Below are positions 27,194-35,625 of a DNA stretch of 64,000 nucleotides, in pieces. The notes beneath the pieces are model-generated. The model searched no databases and was not told where the DNA came from. It saw only the letters and a list, made by a program, of their open reading frames with translations. The DNA lies in NCBI RefSeq assembly GCF_023156505.1, contig NZ_JALNMJ010000024.1, positions 26,476-90,475 of the forward strand, given 5' to 3'. The DNA is from Roseibium sediminicola. Lineage in GTDB: Bacteria; Pseudomonadota; Alphaproteobacteria; Rhizobiales; Stappiaceae. Numbering within the stretch: the stretch's first letter is position 1; the number at the start of each line of letters is the position of its first letter. Made by a program: the position numbers and the translations under genes.

Positions 27194-28650
27194 GCCAGGG
27201 CCTCCAGGCTTGTGCGCACCCCGTCTTTATGAAGGGCGGCATAGGCGGCGGTCACGGCGGGGCGCAGGGCATTTGCCAGCCGATGCTCGAAAATCTCGGT
27301 GACTTCCAGGAGAGCCGCCACCTTGCCGGCGGTGTCGCCGGCACTGTCGGACAGGGCTTTCAGCTTGCCGGCCAGCGGGTCCCGCACGTCGATCGGGGTG
27401 CCGTTCAGGTCGGTGCCGCCGACATAGATCATCCAGGCGGCGACCGCGAGACTGAGGCCCGGAGATGGCCGGTCCGCAGTCAGGTTGTCGGAGAGCGTTC
27501 CGAGAATGCGCTGCGGCAGTTTCTGGCTGCCGTCCATGGCGATCTGCCAGGTGCGGTGCCGGATGCCGGGATTGGCATAGCGTTCAAAGAGAGCGTCGGC
27601 ATAGGCTTCCAGATCGACACCTGGAGGGGCGCGGAACGAGGGCATGATCTCCCGCCTCCACAGATCCTTGACGAAACGCGCGAAGACCGGATCGGCCACC
27701 GTTTCGGCTATGGTCTCGTAGCCGGCGAGGTAACCGAGATAGGCGAGCGACGAATGGGTGCCGTTGAGCATCCTGAGCTTCATGTGCTCATGAGCCGTGA
27801 CATTGTCGACCAGTTCGACACCGGCAGCGCCAAGATCGGGCCTGGCGCCGGAGCCGTAGGCCGGCACGAAATCGTCCTCGACGACCCATTGGCGGAACGG
27901 TTCATGCAAAACTGGGGCGGCGTCGTAGCGTCCCGTCTTTTGCGCCAGGGCGTCGATATCTTCCGGTTTCGTCGCCGGCACGATGCGGTCGACCATGGTG
28001 GCGGGGAACCGGCCTTCGGACGCGATCCAGGCCGCAAGCTCCGGATCGAGTTTTTCGGCAAGCTCCAGGACGATGCCGCGCACGAGCCGGCCGTTGTCGG
28101 GAAGATTGTCACAGGTCAGGACGGTGAAAGGTGGCAAGCCGGCTGCCTTGCGCCGGGCAAGTGCCCGCACGAGGAAACCTGGTGCGGAGATCGGCAGGGA
28201 CTGGGTCAGGTCGTGCTGAATGTCAGGATGACCGAGATTGAGCCGCCCGGTTGCCGGATCGTGGCAATAGCCCTTCTCGGTGACGGTGAGCGTGACGATG
28301 CGAATGGCCGGATCCGCCAGCGCCGCCAGGACAGCCTCCGGGTTCTCGCGGGCCACCAGCACATCGACAATGCTCTCCACCTGGCGCAAGACCTCGCCTT
28401 CCGGTCCCAGTTCGCGGGTGGTGTAGACGAAATCCTGCGGCGCCAGTTGGTCATGCACGCGCGGGCTTTGCAGGCTGACCCCGACGATGCCCCAGTCTTC
28501 GCCGGAATGCGCGGCTGCTTCTTCGATGTAGATGACGCCAAAGGCGCGGAAGAACGCGCCCAGCCCCAGGTGAACGATCCCGGGGCGGGGCGCCGGTCGG
28601 TTGCGGGACAAGCGGGGCAGATCAGCGGGCAAGCCAGCCTCCGTCGACAT
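27190..28650 (-). CDS. uxuB: UxuB-type D-mannonate oxidoreductase (fructuronate reductase)
   Basis: A mannitol-dehydrogenase-family protein of about 486 residues with the N-terminal nucleotide site RPGIVHLGLGAFFRAF, the AFVNVT-like LTVTEKGY strand, VDRIVPATKP and the catalytic Lys region KLRMLNGTHSSLAYLGYL. It interconverts D-fructuronate and D-mannonate with NADH. The open frame runs far upstream, but only the start near 28650 fits the family length and leaves a small 29-base overlap with kduD. The ribosome site is weak, so a nearby alternative start is possible. Confidence 0.9.
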   Translation of the reverse strand: MSTEAGLPADLPRLSRNRPAPRPGIVHLGLGAFFRAFGVIYIEEAAAHSGEDWGIVGVSLQSPRVHDQLAPQDFVYTTRELGPEGEVLRQVESIVDVLVARENPEAVLAALADPAIRIVTLTVTEKGYCHDPATGRLNLGHPDIQHDLTQSLPISAPGFLVRALARRKAAGLPPFTVLTCDNLPDNGRLVRGIVLELAEKLDPELAAWIASEGRFPATMVDRIVPATKPEDIDALAQKTGRYDAAPVLHEPFRQWVVEDDFVPAYGSGARPDLGAAGVELVDNVTAHEHMKLRMLNGTHSSLAYLGYLAGYETIAETVADPVFARFVKDLWRREIMPSFRAPPGVDLEAYADALFERYANPGIRHRTWQIAMDGSQKLPQRILGTLSDNLTADRPSPGLSLAVAAWMIYVGGTDLNGTPIDVRDPLAGKLKALSDSAGDTAGKVAALLEVTEIFEHRLANALRPAVTAAYAALHKDGVRTSLEALA

Positions 28651-29350
28651 TGAGAACGGTGCCATGAATATATTTCGCGGCCGGCGAGGCCAGGAAAACG
28701 GCCGCTTCGCCGATGTCGCTGGCCTCGCCCCAGCGGCCGGCCGGGATGCGTTCCAGGATCTGCCGGTTGCGCTCCGTATCGTTGCGCAGCGCTTCGGTGT
28801 TGTTGGTGGCGATATAGCCCGGTGCGATGGCGTTGACGTTAATGCCTTTCGCCGCCCATTCGTTGGCGAGCAGCCTGGTGAGGCCGGCAACACCGTGTTT
28901 TGAGGCTGTGTAGGACGGTACCCGGATGCCGCCCTGAAAGGACAGCAGCGAGGCGATGTTGACGATGGCGCCCGGACGATCTGCCGCCAATGCGGCCTTG
29001 CCGAAAGCCTGACAGGTGAAGAAGACGGCCTTCAGGTTGACGTCCATGACATCGTCCCAGTCGGCCTCGGTGAAATCGACGGCATCCGCCCGGCGGATGA
29101 TGCCGGCATTGTTGACCAGGATATCGATCCGTTCGTGGTCAAACAGCTTCGTGGCGGCCATCGGATCGGAAAAATCCAGTTGCACGTGACGGCCGCTGCC
29201 GATCTTCGAAAGGGTCTCGTCGCAGTCACGCCGGGCGGCGCAGAGGACATCTGCTCCGGCCGCAGCCATGGCGATGGCAATCGCCTGACCGATGCCGGTG
29301 TTCGCACCGGTGACCAGCGCCCGCTTGCCTTCAAGAGAAAACGCGCTCAC
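28622..29350 (-). CDS. kduD: KduD, 2-dehydro-3-deoxy-D-gluconate 5-dehydrogenase (SDR)
   Basis: A 242-residue short-chain dehydrogenase with GANTGIGQAIA, NNAGIIRRADAVDFTEADWDDVMDVNLKAVFFTCQ, a Ser-Tyr-x3-Lys site (YTASKHGV), and INVNAIAPGYIATNNTEALR, the run typical of KduD. It reduces 2,5-diketo-3-deoxygluconate to 2-keto-3-deoxygluconate. I choose the GTG at 29350, which overlaps the kduI stop by 4 bases and follows GGAGGACCTGCG; longer starts would translate into kduI in the wrong frame. Confidence 0.93.
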   Translation of the reverse strand: MSAFSLEGKRALVTGANTGIGQAIAIAMAAAGADVLCAARRDCDETLSKIGSGRHVQLDFSDPMAATKLFDHERIDILVNNAGIIRRADAVDFTEADWDDVMDVNLKAVFFTCQAFGKAALAADRPGAIVNIASLLSFQGGIRVPSYTASKHGVAGLTRLLANEWAAKGINVNAIAPGYIATNNTEALRNDTERNRQILERIPAGRWGEASDIGEAAVFLASPAAKYIHGTVLNVDGGWLAR

Positions 29351-30171
29351 CGCAGGTCCTCCATGGCGACCATGTCCATGTCTGTGAAATCGACATTGTC
29401 TCCGGCCATCGCCCAGCAGAAGGTGTAGGCACCGGTGCCCGCGCCGCAATGGATCGACCAGGGCGGGGAGACGATCGCCTCCTCGTTGGCGATCACCATG
29501 TGGCGGGTTTCCTCGGGCTTGCCCATGAAGTGAAACACGCGCTGGTCCGGTCCGAGGTCGAAATAGAGATAGGCTTCCATGCGCCGGTCATGGACATGGG
29601 CGGGCATGGTGTTCCAGACCGAGCCCCTGGCGAACTGGGTGTAGCCCATCAGCAGCTGGCAGCTCTCGGCGACTTCCGGATGCAGGAACTGCAGGATGAC
29701 CCGCTCGTTGGAGGTTTCCGCCGAGCCAAGTTCGACCCTTCGCGCGTCCTTCAGGGTGATCAGCCGTGTCGGGCAGGTCCGGTGGGCCGGCGCGGACAGG
29801 ATGTAGAACCGGCCGGCGCCCGAGAAGGTGACCGGTCCGGCGCCCATGCCGACATAAAGCACTTCTCCCTTGCCGACCTCGTAGGTGTCACCGGAAACGG
29901 AGACGGTGCCGGGCTCGCCGATATTGAGAACACCGAGTTCGCGCCGGTCGAGCAGAGACGGGGTGCCGGCTTCCTTGACCGCGTCCAGGACCAGGTTGCC
30001 GCCGGCGGGCACGGCACCGCCCAGGATCATGCGGTCGTAATGGGTGTAGACAAGGTTGATCCGGCCGTCCTGAAACAGGCCGGAGGCGTGAAAATGGGTT
30101 CGCAGCCCGGAGGTGTCGAGCGCCTTGGCCGTGTCCGGATCAATGGCGTAACGGGTTTCAACGGTCAGCAT
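29347..30171 (-). CDS. kduI: KduI, 5-keto-4-deoxyuronate isomerase
   Basis: A 274-residue cupin-fold isomerase of normal length with LVYTHYDRMILGGAVPAGG, the metal site NTMPAHVHDRRMEAYLYFDL (His-x-His plus Glu) and the late PPWSIHCGAGTGAYTFCWAM segment. It converts 5-keto-4-deoxyuronate to 2,5-diketo-3-deoxygluconate. It feeds the KduD product encoded immediately downstream. Confidence 0.95.
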   Translation of the reverse strand: MLTVETRYAIDPDTAKALDTSGLRTHFHASGLFQDGRINLVYTHYDRMILGGAVPAGGNLVLDAVKEAGTPSLLDRRELGVLNIGEPGTVSVSGDTYEVGKGEVLYVGMGAGPVTFSGAGRFYILSAPAHRTCPTRLITLKDARRVELGSAETSNERVILQFLHPEVAESCQLLMGYTQFARGSVWNTMPAHVHDRRMEAYLYFDLGPDQRVFHFMGKPEETRHMVIANEEAIVSPPWSIHCGAGTGAYTFCWAMAGDNVDFTDMDMVAMEDLR

Positions 30172-30186
30172 GGCAAATCCTTTGCA

Positions 30187-30504
30187 TTACAGAAAATCGT
30201 CGCGGCGCGGCGTGAAGGTGTCGATCAGGGTGCCCGGTTCCAGGCAGACGCAGCCGTGTAGGGCGTCGGAAGGAATGACAAAACTGTCGCCGGGTCCGAC
30301 CTCGAAGGCTTCGCCGTCGATGGAGAAGCGGAAGCGGCCGCTTTCCACGTAGGTCGACTGGACATGGACGTGATGGTGCAGCTTGCCTTCGGCGCCTTCT
30401 TGCTGGAAGCGGAAGGCGACCACCATCAGTTCCGGTGTCTGGGACAGCACCTGGCGGCGAATGCCGGGATCGGCGGCGACTTCCGGATAGGTCTTGACGA
30501 ACAT
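30187..30504 (-). CDS. kdgF: KdgF-like cupin
   Basis: A 105-residue single cupin with the metal motif KLHHHVHVQSTYVESGRFRF and GPGDSFVIPSDALHGCVCLE. KdgF proteins speed the linearisation of 4,5-unsaturated uronate monomers to 5-keto-4-deoxyuronate, the KduI substrate. The ATG at 30504 gives family length; extended upstream reading would overlap the transporter. It lies between the TRAP transporter and kduI. Confidence 0.85.
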   Translation of the reverse strand: MFVKTYPEVAADPGIRRQVLSQTPELMVVAFRFQQEGAEGKLHHHVHVQSTYVESGRFRFSIDGEAFEVGPGDSFVIPSDALHGCVCLEPGTLIDTFTPRRDDFL

Positions 30505-30514
30505 CGGACAGGCC

Positions 30515-31795
30515 TCAGTGGAAGAGAGACGGCAGCCACAGGGACAGTGCCGGAATGTAGGTGACGAGCAGCAGCGTGAAGACGGCGGCGCCATAGAAGG
30601 GCCAGATCGTCCGGATCGCGTCCCAGACGGAAATCCGGCCGACAGCGCAGCCGACAAAGAGCACCGTGCCGACCGGCGGGGTACACAGGCCGATGCCGAG
30701 ATTGAGCACCAGGATGACCCCGAAATGCACCGGATCGACGCCGAAGGCGGTGGCCACGGGCAGGAAGATCGGCGTGGTGATGACGATCAGCGGCGACATG
30801 TCCATGAAGGTGCCGAGGAACAGAAGCACGATGTTCAGCAGGAGCAGGATCACCAGCGGATTTTCCGAAATGTCCTTGAGAAAGGCGACGAGTTCGGCCG
30901 GGATGCGCAGGAAGGCCAGGAGCCAGCCGAAGGACGCCGCACAGCCGATCACCAGCAGCACCATGGCGGTGGTTCGCACGGCTGCCTTGGTGGCGCCGAC
31001 AAAATCGTCCCAGCCCATGGTGCGATAGGCGAGGGTTGTCACCAGCAGGGCGTAGACGGCCGCGATACAGGAGCTTTCCGAGGCGGTGAAGACGCCGGAG
31101 CGCACGCCGCCGAAAATGATGCCGATCAGCAGAAGACCGGGGATGGCATTGACGAAGAGCCAGCCGAGCGCCGACCAGCCCGGAAATTTCTCGGTCGGAT
31201 AGCCCGCGCGTTTGGCGACGAACCAGGCGGTCACCATCAGGCTGAGGGCAAGCAGCAGACCGGGAATGACACCTGCGGTAAAGAGATCCGCGATCGAGAG
31301 GCGCCCGCCGGCGGAAATCGAATAGATGATCATGTTGTGCGAGGGCGGCAGCATGAGCGCGATGATCGAGGACAGCACTGTGACGTTGACGCCGTACTCG
31401 ACGGAGTAGCCGCGTTCCTTCATCTGCGGGATCATGAGGCCGCCAATGGCGGTGGCGTCGGCGGCTGCGGAGCCGGAAATGCCGCCGAAGAGAACGGATG
31501 CGGCAATGTTGACCTGGCCGAGGCCGCCGCGCGCGTGGCCGACGGCAGCTCCAGCCAGCGCCACCAGCCTTCGGGCAATGTCGCCGCGCACCATCAGTTC
31601 ACCGGCAAAGATGAAGAACGGGATCGCCATCAGCGCGAACACCGAGACGCCGGAATTGAGCCTCTGGAAAACGATCACCGGCGGCAGGCCCATATAGAGC
31701 ACGGTTGCCAGCGAGGCCGCGCCGAGACAGAAGGCAACAGGCGTGCCGATCAGGAGCAGGACCGTGAAGGTGCCGAACAGAATGAGCGGTTCCAT
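30515..31795 (-). CDS. TRAP transporter large permease (DctM-type)
   Basis: A 426-residue, highly hydrophobic protein with the DctM pattern of about 11-12 helices, starting EPLILFGTFTVLLLIGTPVAFCLGAAS and containing FGGISGSAAADATAIGGLMIPQMKERGY, a hallmark of the family. It carries the sodium-driven translocation step. It begins 1 base after the small subunit stop. The surrounding genes make uronates or their oligomers the likely cargo. Confidence 0.93.
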   Translation of the reverse strand: MEPLILFGTFTVLLLIGTPVAFCLGAASLATVLYMGLPPVIVFQRLNSGVSVFALMAIPFFIFAGELMVRGDIARRLVALAGAAVGHARGGLGQVNIAASVLFGGISGSAAADATAIGGLMIPQMKERGYSVEYGVNVTVLSSIIALMLPPSHNMIIYSISAGGRLSIADLFTAGVIPGLLLALSLMVTAWFVAKRAGYPTEKFPGWSALGWLFVNAIPGLLLIGIIFGGVRSGVFTASESSCIAAVYALLVTTLAYRTMGWDDFVGATKAAVRTTAMVLLVIGCAASFGWLLAFLRIPAELVAFLKDISENPLVILLLLNIVLLFLGTFMDMSPLIVITTPIFLPVATAFGVDPVHFGVILVLNLGIGLCTPPVGTVLFVGCAVGRISVWDAIRTIWPFYGAAVFTLLLVTYIPALSLWLPSLFH

Positions 31796-31796
31796 G

Positions 31797-32324
31797 TCAG
31801 GCAAGCTCCTCGATGGCATCCTCGCCGAAACGCGCGGTCGGCAGGCCGGCGGCGCGGCGGACAAGACGTTCCAGGGAAAACAGGAAGACCAGGCAGCCAC
31901 CGGCCACCAGCGGAAGGAAGTCGACGGCTCCGGACACGCCGAGCGAGGGCAGTTTCACGTCCCAGGCGGACTGCGCCAGTTCGGCGCCGTACCAGGCCAT
32001 GCCCGCGCCGAAGGCGGCCACCACCGCGTCGGAGATGCTGAACAGGATGAGCTTGGCGCCCTGGGGCAGGAAATAGAGCAGCACGTCGAAGCTCAGGTGA
32101 TAGCCTTCGCGGATGCCGACGGCGGCGCCGAGAAAGATGAACCAGCCCATCAGGATGACGGAGGCGGGTTCGGACCAGACAAGGCTGTCATTCATCACGT
32201 AGCGCATGAACACCTGCGCGGTGATGAAGACGGTCATGAGGATGAGGCCGGCTCCGGCAAGCCAGAGGGCTGCCGTCGAGACCAGGCGCAAGGCCTTAGC
32301 GGCGATGGTGAGTTGGGGCTTCAC
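31797..32324 (-). CDS. TRAP transporter small permease (DctQ-type)
   Basis: A 175-residue protein with four hydrophobic segments and the DctQ signature QVFMRYVMNDSLVWSEPASVILMGWFIFLGAAVGIREGYH. It bridges the periplasmic binding protein and DctM. The gene follows the binding-protein gene after a 65-base gap with a strong hairpin. Confidence 0.92.
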   Translation of the reverse strand: MKPQLTIAAKALRLVSTAALWLAGAGLILMTVFITAQVFMRYVMNDSLVWSEPASVILMGWFIFLGAAVGIREGYHLSFDVLLYFLPQGAKLILFSISDAVVAAFGAGMAWYGAELAQSAWDVKLPSLGVSGAVDFLPLVAGGCLVFLFSLERLVRRAAGLPTARFGEDAIEELA

Positions 32325-32344
32325 GTCGAAATCCTGAGGACGGG

Positions 32345-32380
32345 CCTGCGGCCGGCAGGGTTGCTCCGGCCGGCCGCTGG
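32345..32380 (-). promoter_or_regulatory. Strong stem-loop between TRAP binding-protein and small-permease genes
   Basis: GCGGCCGGC (32348-32356 on the plus strand) and GCCGGCCGC (32369-32377) are perfect 9-base complements, extended to a 12-pair stem with one mismatch. It follows the binding-protein stop and has no T-tract on the transcript. Such intercistronic hairpins commonly keep binding-protein mRNA levels above those of the membrane subunits. Confidence 0.6.
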
Positions 32381-32389
32381 CAAGAGGCG

Positions 32390-33370
32390 TTATTCGGTCG
32401 CGCGGATGCGGGACACCAGGTCTTTCAGCTTGTCGGACGTGACATGCTTTTCATAGACGCTGTCCATGGCCGCCATGAACGGTTCCTTGTCGATTTCGGT
32501 GATGACCTCGACACCGGCCGCACGGACCTTTTCCTCGGAGGCCTTTTCACGGGCCTGCCACTGTTCGCGCATAAAAGGCACGCTATCCCTGGCGGCCTGG
32601 CGCACGGCGGCCTGGTCCTCCGGAGACAGCGCGTCCCAGGACTTCTTGGACATGATCAGGACTTCCGGCACGATCAGGTGTTCGTCGAGCGTGTAGTAGC
32701 CGGCAACTTCGTAGTGACCGGAGGATTCAAAGGACGGCCAGTTGTTTTCCGCCCCGTCGATGACGCCTGTCTGGATCGAGGAATAGACCTCGCCGTAAGG
32801 CATCGGCGTGGCGTTGGCGCCAAGGGCCGACATCATGTCGACGAAGATGTCCGACTGCATGACGCGGACCTTCATGCCCTCCAGGTCTTCAATCGATTTA
32901 ATTGGTTTAACCTTGTTGTAGAAGCTGCGGGAACCGCTGTCATAAAAGGCCAGACCGACATAACCATGCGGTTCGAAAGCCGCCAGGATCTCGTCGCCGA
33001 TCGGACCGTCCATGACCTTGTGCATGTGGTCGACGCCCTTGAAGACATAGGGCAGGGAGACAACCTTGGTTTCCTCGACCAGGTTGTTGAACGGACCCAT
33101 GGAGACGCGGTTCAGGTCGATGACGCCGAACTTGGTCTGCTCGATGGTGTCCTTTTCCTCGCCGAGCTGGGCGGAATGGAACACCTCGACGCAGATGCGG
33201 CCGTCGGTGCGTTCCTCCAGCAGCTTGCCCATTTGCTTGACGGCCTCGACCGTCGGGTAGCCGTCCGGATGCGTGTCGGACGATTTCAGGGTCACGTCGC
33301 ATGCGAGCGATGCGGATGTGAGCGCGGCGGTGGCCAGAAGCGACGCCGCCAGGGACTTCAATACTTTCAT
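32390..33370 (-). CDS. TRAP transporter periplasmic substrate-binding protein (DctP-type)
   Basis: A 326-residue exported protein with signal peptide (SLAASLLATAALTSASLA) and the DctP pattern: HSAQLGEEKDTIEQTKFGVIDLNRVSMG, GMKVRVMQSDIFVDMMSALGANATPMPYGEVYSSIQTGVIDGAENNW. The Arg in VRV contacts the ligand carboxylate in this family, which suits a uronate. It is 23 bases downstream of uxaC. Confidence 0.93.
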   Translation of the reverse strand: MKVLKSLAASLLATAALTSASLACDVTLKSSDTHPDGYPTVEAVKQMGKLLEERTDGRICVEVFHSAQLGEEKDTIEQTKFGVIDLNRVSMGPFNNLVEETKVVSLPYVFKGVDHMHKVMDGPIGDEILAAFEPHGYVGLAFYDSGSRSFYNKVKPIKSIEDLEGMKVRVMQSDIFVDMMSALGANATPMPYGEVYSSIQTGVIDGAENNWPSFESSGHYEVAGYYTLDEHLIVPEVLIMSKKSWDALSPEDQAAVRQAARDSVPFMREQWQAREKASEEKVRAAGVEVITEIDKEPFMAAMDSVYEKHVTSDKLKDLVSRIRATE

Positions 33371-33393
33371 ACTCTCCTCCCGAAAATGGCTCG

Positions 33394-34836
33394 TCAGAGC
33401 CGGTAGGCCTGCTTGGCAAGCCTGTAAGTGAGGTCATGTGCGACCTCAAAAGCCTCGTCCTCGTCCAGCCTCCCGGATGTCACGAGCGATGCGAGGTAAG
33501 CGCAGTCGACCCGGCGGGCCACGTCATGGCGGGCCGGGATCGAGCAGAAGGCGCGGGTGTCGTCGTTGAAGCCGACGGTGTTGTAGAAACCGGCCGTTTC
33601 CGTGGTCATTTCGCGAAAGCGGCGCATGCCTTCCGGACTGTCGTGGAACCACCAGGCCGGGCCGAGCTTCAGCGTCGGGTAGACCCCGGCAAGCGGTGCC
33701 AGTTCGCGCGCGTAGGCGGTCTCGTCCAGCGTAAACAGGATGATCGAGAGGTCCTTTTCCAGCCCGACCGCATCGAGCAGCGGCTTGAGGGCGCGGACGT
33801 AATCGGTCTGCGTCGGAATATCGAAACCCTTGTCGCGGCCGAAACGCTGCATGACGCCGCCGGAGTGATTACGGAAGCTGCCCGGGTGGATCTGCAGGAC
33901 CAGTCCATCCTCCAGGCTCATCCTTGCCATTTCGGTCAGCATGTGGCCGCGGAAGGCATCGGCTTCCTCGCCGGTGCAGGCGCCTGCCAGGGCCTTCTGG
34001 AACAGGTCTTCCGCTTGGGCCTGCGACAGGTTTTCCGTGCGGGCGGTGGCATGGCCATGGTCGGAAGAGGTGGCGCCGAAGGACTTGAAATAGGCCCGGC
34101 GGGCCCGATGGGCCTTGAGATAGCCTTGCCAGGTGGTCGCGGCTTCGCCGGTGAGTGCGCCGAGTGTCTCGACATTGGCCGCAAAACCCTCGAATTCGGG
34201 GTCGACCACGGCGTCCGGCCGGTAGGCGGTGATGACGCGGCCGCTCCAGCCGCTCTCGCGGATCTGCCGGTGCCAGTTGAGGTCGTCCAGCGGCGATTCC
34301 GTCGTCGCGATGACCTCGATGTTGAACCGTTCGAAGAGCGCGCGCGGGCGGAACTCCGGACGGGTCAGGCAGTCGGCGATGTGGTCATAGGCTTCGTCCG
34401 CGGTCTCCGCTGAAATCCGCTTGGTCCAACCGAAGACCTGCTGGAAGGAATGCTCCAGCCACATGCGCGAGGGCGTTGCCCGGAAGAGATGGAAATTCTC
34501 GGCGAACAGGCGCCAGATCTTGCGGCTGTCGGTTTCGCTTAAGACCCCGTCTGTGCGCGGCACGCCGAGATCCGCAAGGTCGATGCCCTGGGAAAAAAGC
34601 ATGCGGAAGACATAGTGGTCCGGGACGATGAACAGTTGCGCCAGATCGGGAAAGGCTTCGTTTTCCGCGAACCAGCGCGGGTCCGTGTGGCCATGGGGGC
34701 TGACGATCGGCAGGTCCTTGATGCCGGCATAGATCTGTGCGGCCAGGGTCCTGGAGGCCGGGTCAGCCGGAAACAGGCGGTTCGGGTCGAGCCCGTTTGC
34801 CGATGCAGTCGATGCGCCTGCAAGTCCCAATGACAT
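33394..34836 (-). CDS. uxaC: UxaC, uronate isomerase
   Basis: A 480-residue amidohydrolase-superfamily protein with the metal site SPHGHTDPRWFAENEAF, ATTESPLDDLNWHRQI, LQIHPGSFRNHS and the C-terminal FNDDTRAFCSIPARHDVARRVDCAYLA. It isomerises D-glucuronate to D-fructuronate (and D-galacturonate to D-tagaturonate); the partner UxuA and UxuB in the operon make the glucuronate branch the relevant one. First gene of the minus-strand operon, with GGGAGG ahead of the ATG. Confidence 0.94.
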   Translation of the reverse strand: MSLGLAGASTASANGLDPNRLFPADPASRTLAAQIYAGIKDLPIVSPHGHTDPRWFAENEAFPDLAQLFIVPDHYVFRMLFSQGIDLADLGVPRTDGVLSETDSRKIWRLFAENFHLFRATPSRMWLEHSFQQVFGWTKRISAETADEAYDHIADCLTRPEFRPRALFERFNIEVIATTESPLDDLNWHRQIRESGWSGRVITAYRPDAVVDPEFEGFAANVETLGALTGEAATTWQGYLKAHRARRAYFKSFGATSSDHGHATARTENLSQAQAEDLFQKALAGACTGEEADAFRGHMLTEMARMSLEDGLVLQIHPGSFRNHSGGVMQRFGRDKGFDIPTQTDYVRALKPLLDAVGLEKDLSIILFTLDETAYARELAPLAGVYPTLKLGPAWWFHDSPEGMRRFREMTTETAGFYNTVGFNDDTRAFCSIPARHDVARRVDCAYLASLVTSGRLDEDEAFEVAHDLTYRLAKQAYRL

Positions 34837-34869
34837 TCATCCCTCCCGGATCGGCGTTTTGATACGCTC

Positions 34870-34915
34870 GGTGTTGCGACTAGTAAACTGATATGCTAGT
34901 TGAGTAGACGAGTCA
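34870..34915. promoter_or_regulatory. Divergent uxaC / GntR-regulator promoter region
   Basis: The 94-base gap holds ACTAG (34879-34883) and CTAGT (34896-34900), an inverted repeat with a 12-base spacer, in an AT-rich patch (GTAAACTGATATG). It is the natural operator site for the regulator encoded on the right. Confidence 0.45.
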
Positions 34916-34930
34916 ACGGAGAGAAAACAC

Positions 34931-35623
34931 ATGGCAGAAGGCAGCGCCCTCAAGGTGCTCGAACCGCTCAAGATCCCCACGGTCGCGGACACGGTGTTCG
35001 AGGAGCTGCATCAGCAGATCCTGTCGCTGGACCTGGCACCGGGAACGCGGGTCTCGGAAGTGGAGGTTGCCAAGGCCTTCGGCGTTTCCCGTCAACCGGT
35101 GCGCGACGCCTTCTACCGGCTGTCGCAGCTGGGCTTTCTTCTGATCCGTCCCCAGCGGGCCACGGTGATCACCAAGATTTCCGAGGCTGCGGTCCTCAGG
35201 GCGAAGTTCGTGCGGACGGCGCTGGAGATTGCCTGCATGCGGGCGGCGATCGAGGTGATCACGGATGACCAGATCAAGGATCTCGACCAGCTGCTAAAGG
35301 AGCAGAAGGCCGCGGTGGACGCCGATGAACGCCAGCTGTTTCACAGTCTCGATGACGCGTTTCATCGCCAGATCTGCGAGATTTCCGGTCATGACTATGT
35401 CTGGGCACTGATCCGTGAACAGAAGGCCCATATGGATCGGGTGCGGTTCCTGTCCCTGGCCTCCGGGGCGCAGGCCGCGCTCGACGACCACGTCGTCATC
35501 ATCGATGCCATGCGCGAACGGGACCAGAAGAAGGCCGAAGCGTTTCTGACCGAGCATCTGGGGCGCATCGCCACCATTCTTGGGCGGATCCGCGCCGAAA
35601 ACGCCGCGCATTTCGAGGAATAG
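34931..35623 (+). CDS. GntR (FadR-subfamily) regulator of uronate catabolism
   Basis: A 230-residue protein with a winged-helix domain (TVADTVFEELHQQILSLDLAPGTRVSEVEVAKAFGVSRQPVRDAFYRLSQLGF is its span) and an all-helical FCD effector domain with the metal-ligand pattern Asp/His (DDAFHRQI, HVVIIDAM, EHLGRI). It is divergent from uxaC and 2 bases ahead of kdgK. By position it is a UxuR/ExuR-like repressor relieved by a uronate intermediate. Confidence 0.88.
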   Translation: MAEGSALKVLEPLKIPTVADTVFEELHQQILSLDLAPGTRVSEVEVAKAFGVSRQPVRDAFYRLSQLGFLLIRPQRATVITKISEAAVLRAKFVRTALEIACMRAAIEVITDDQIKDLDQLLKEQKAAVDADERQLFHSLDDAFHRQICEISGHDYVWALIREQKAHMDRVRFLSLASGAQAALDDHVVIIDAMRERDQKKAEAFLTEHLGRIATILGRIRAENAAHFEE

Positions 35624-35625
35624 GG

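Noticed and set aside
28651..28893. N-terminal extension of UxuB reading back into kduD
   Set aside because: The extra residues are out-of-frame kduD sequence; mannitol-dehydrogenase-family proteins begin near the chosen start.
30494..32041. A 515-codon plus-strand frame rich in Asp, Gly, His and Arg opposite the TRAP permease genes
   Set aside because: Composition is that of a complement of membrane-protein codons; the minus-strand DctM and DctQ genes are certain.
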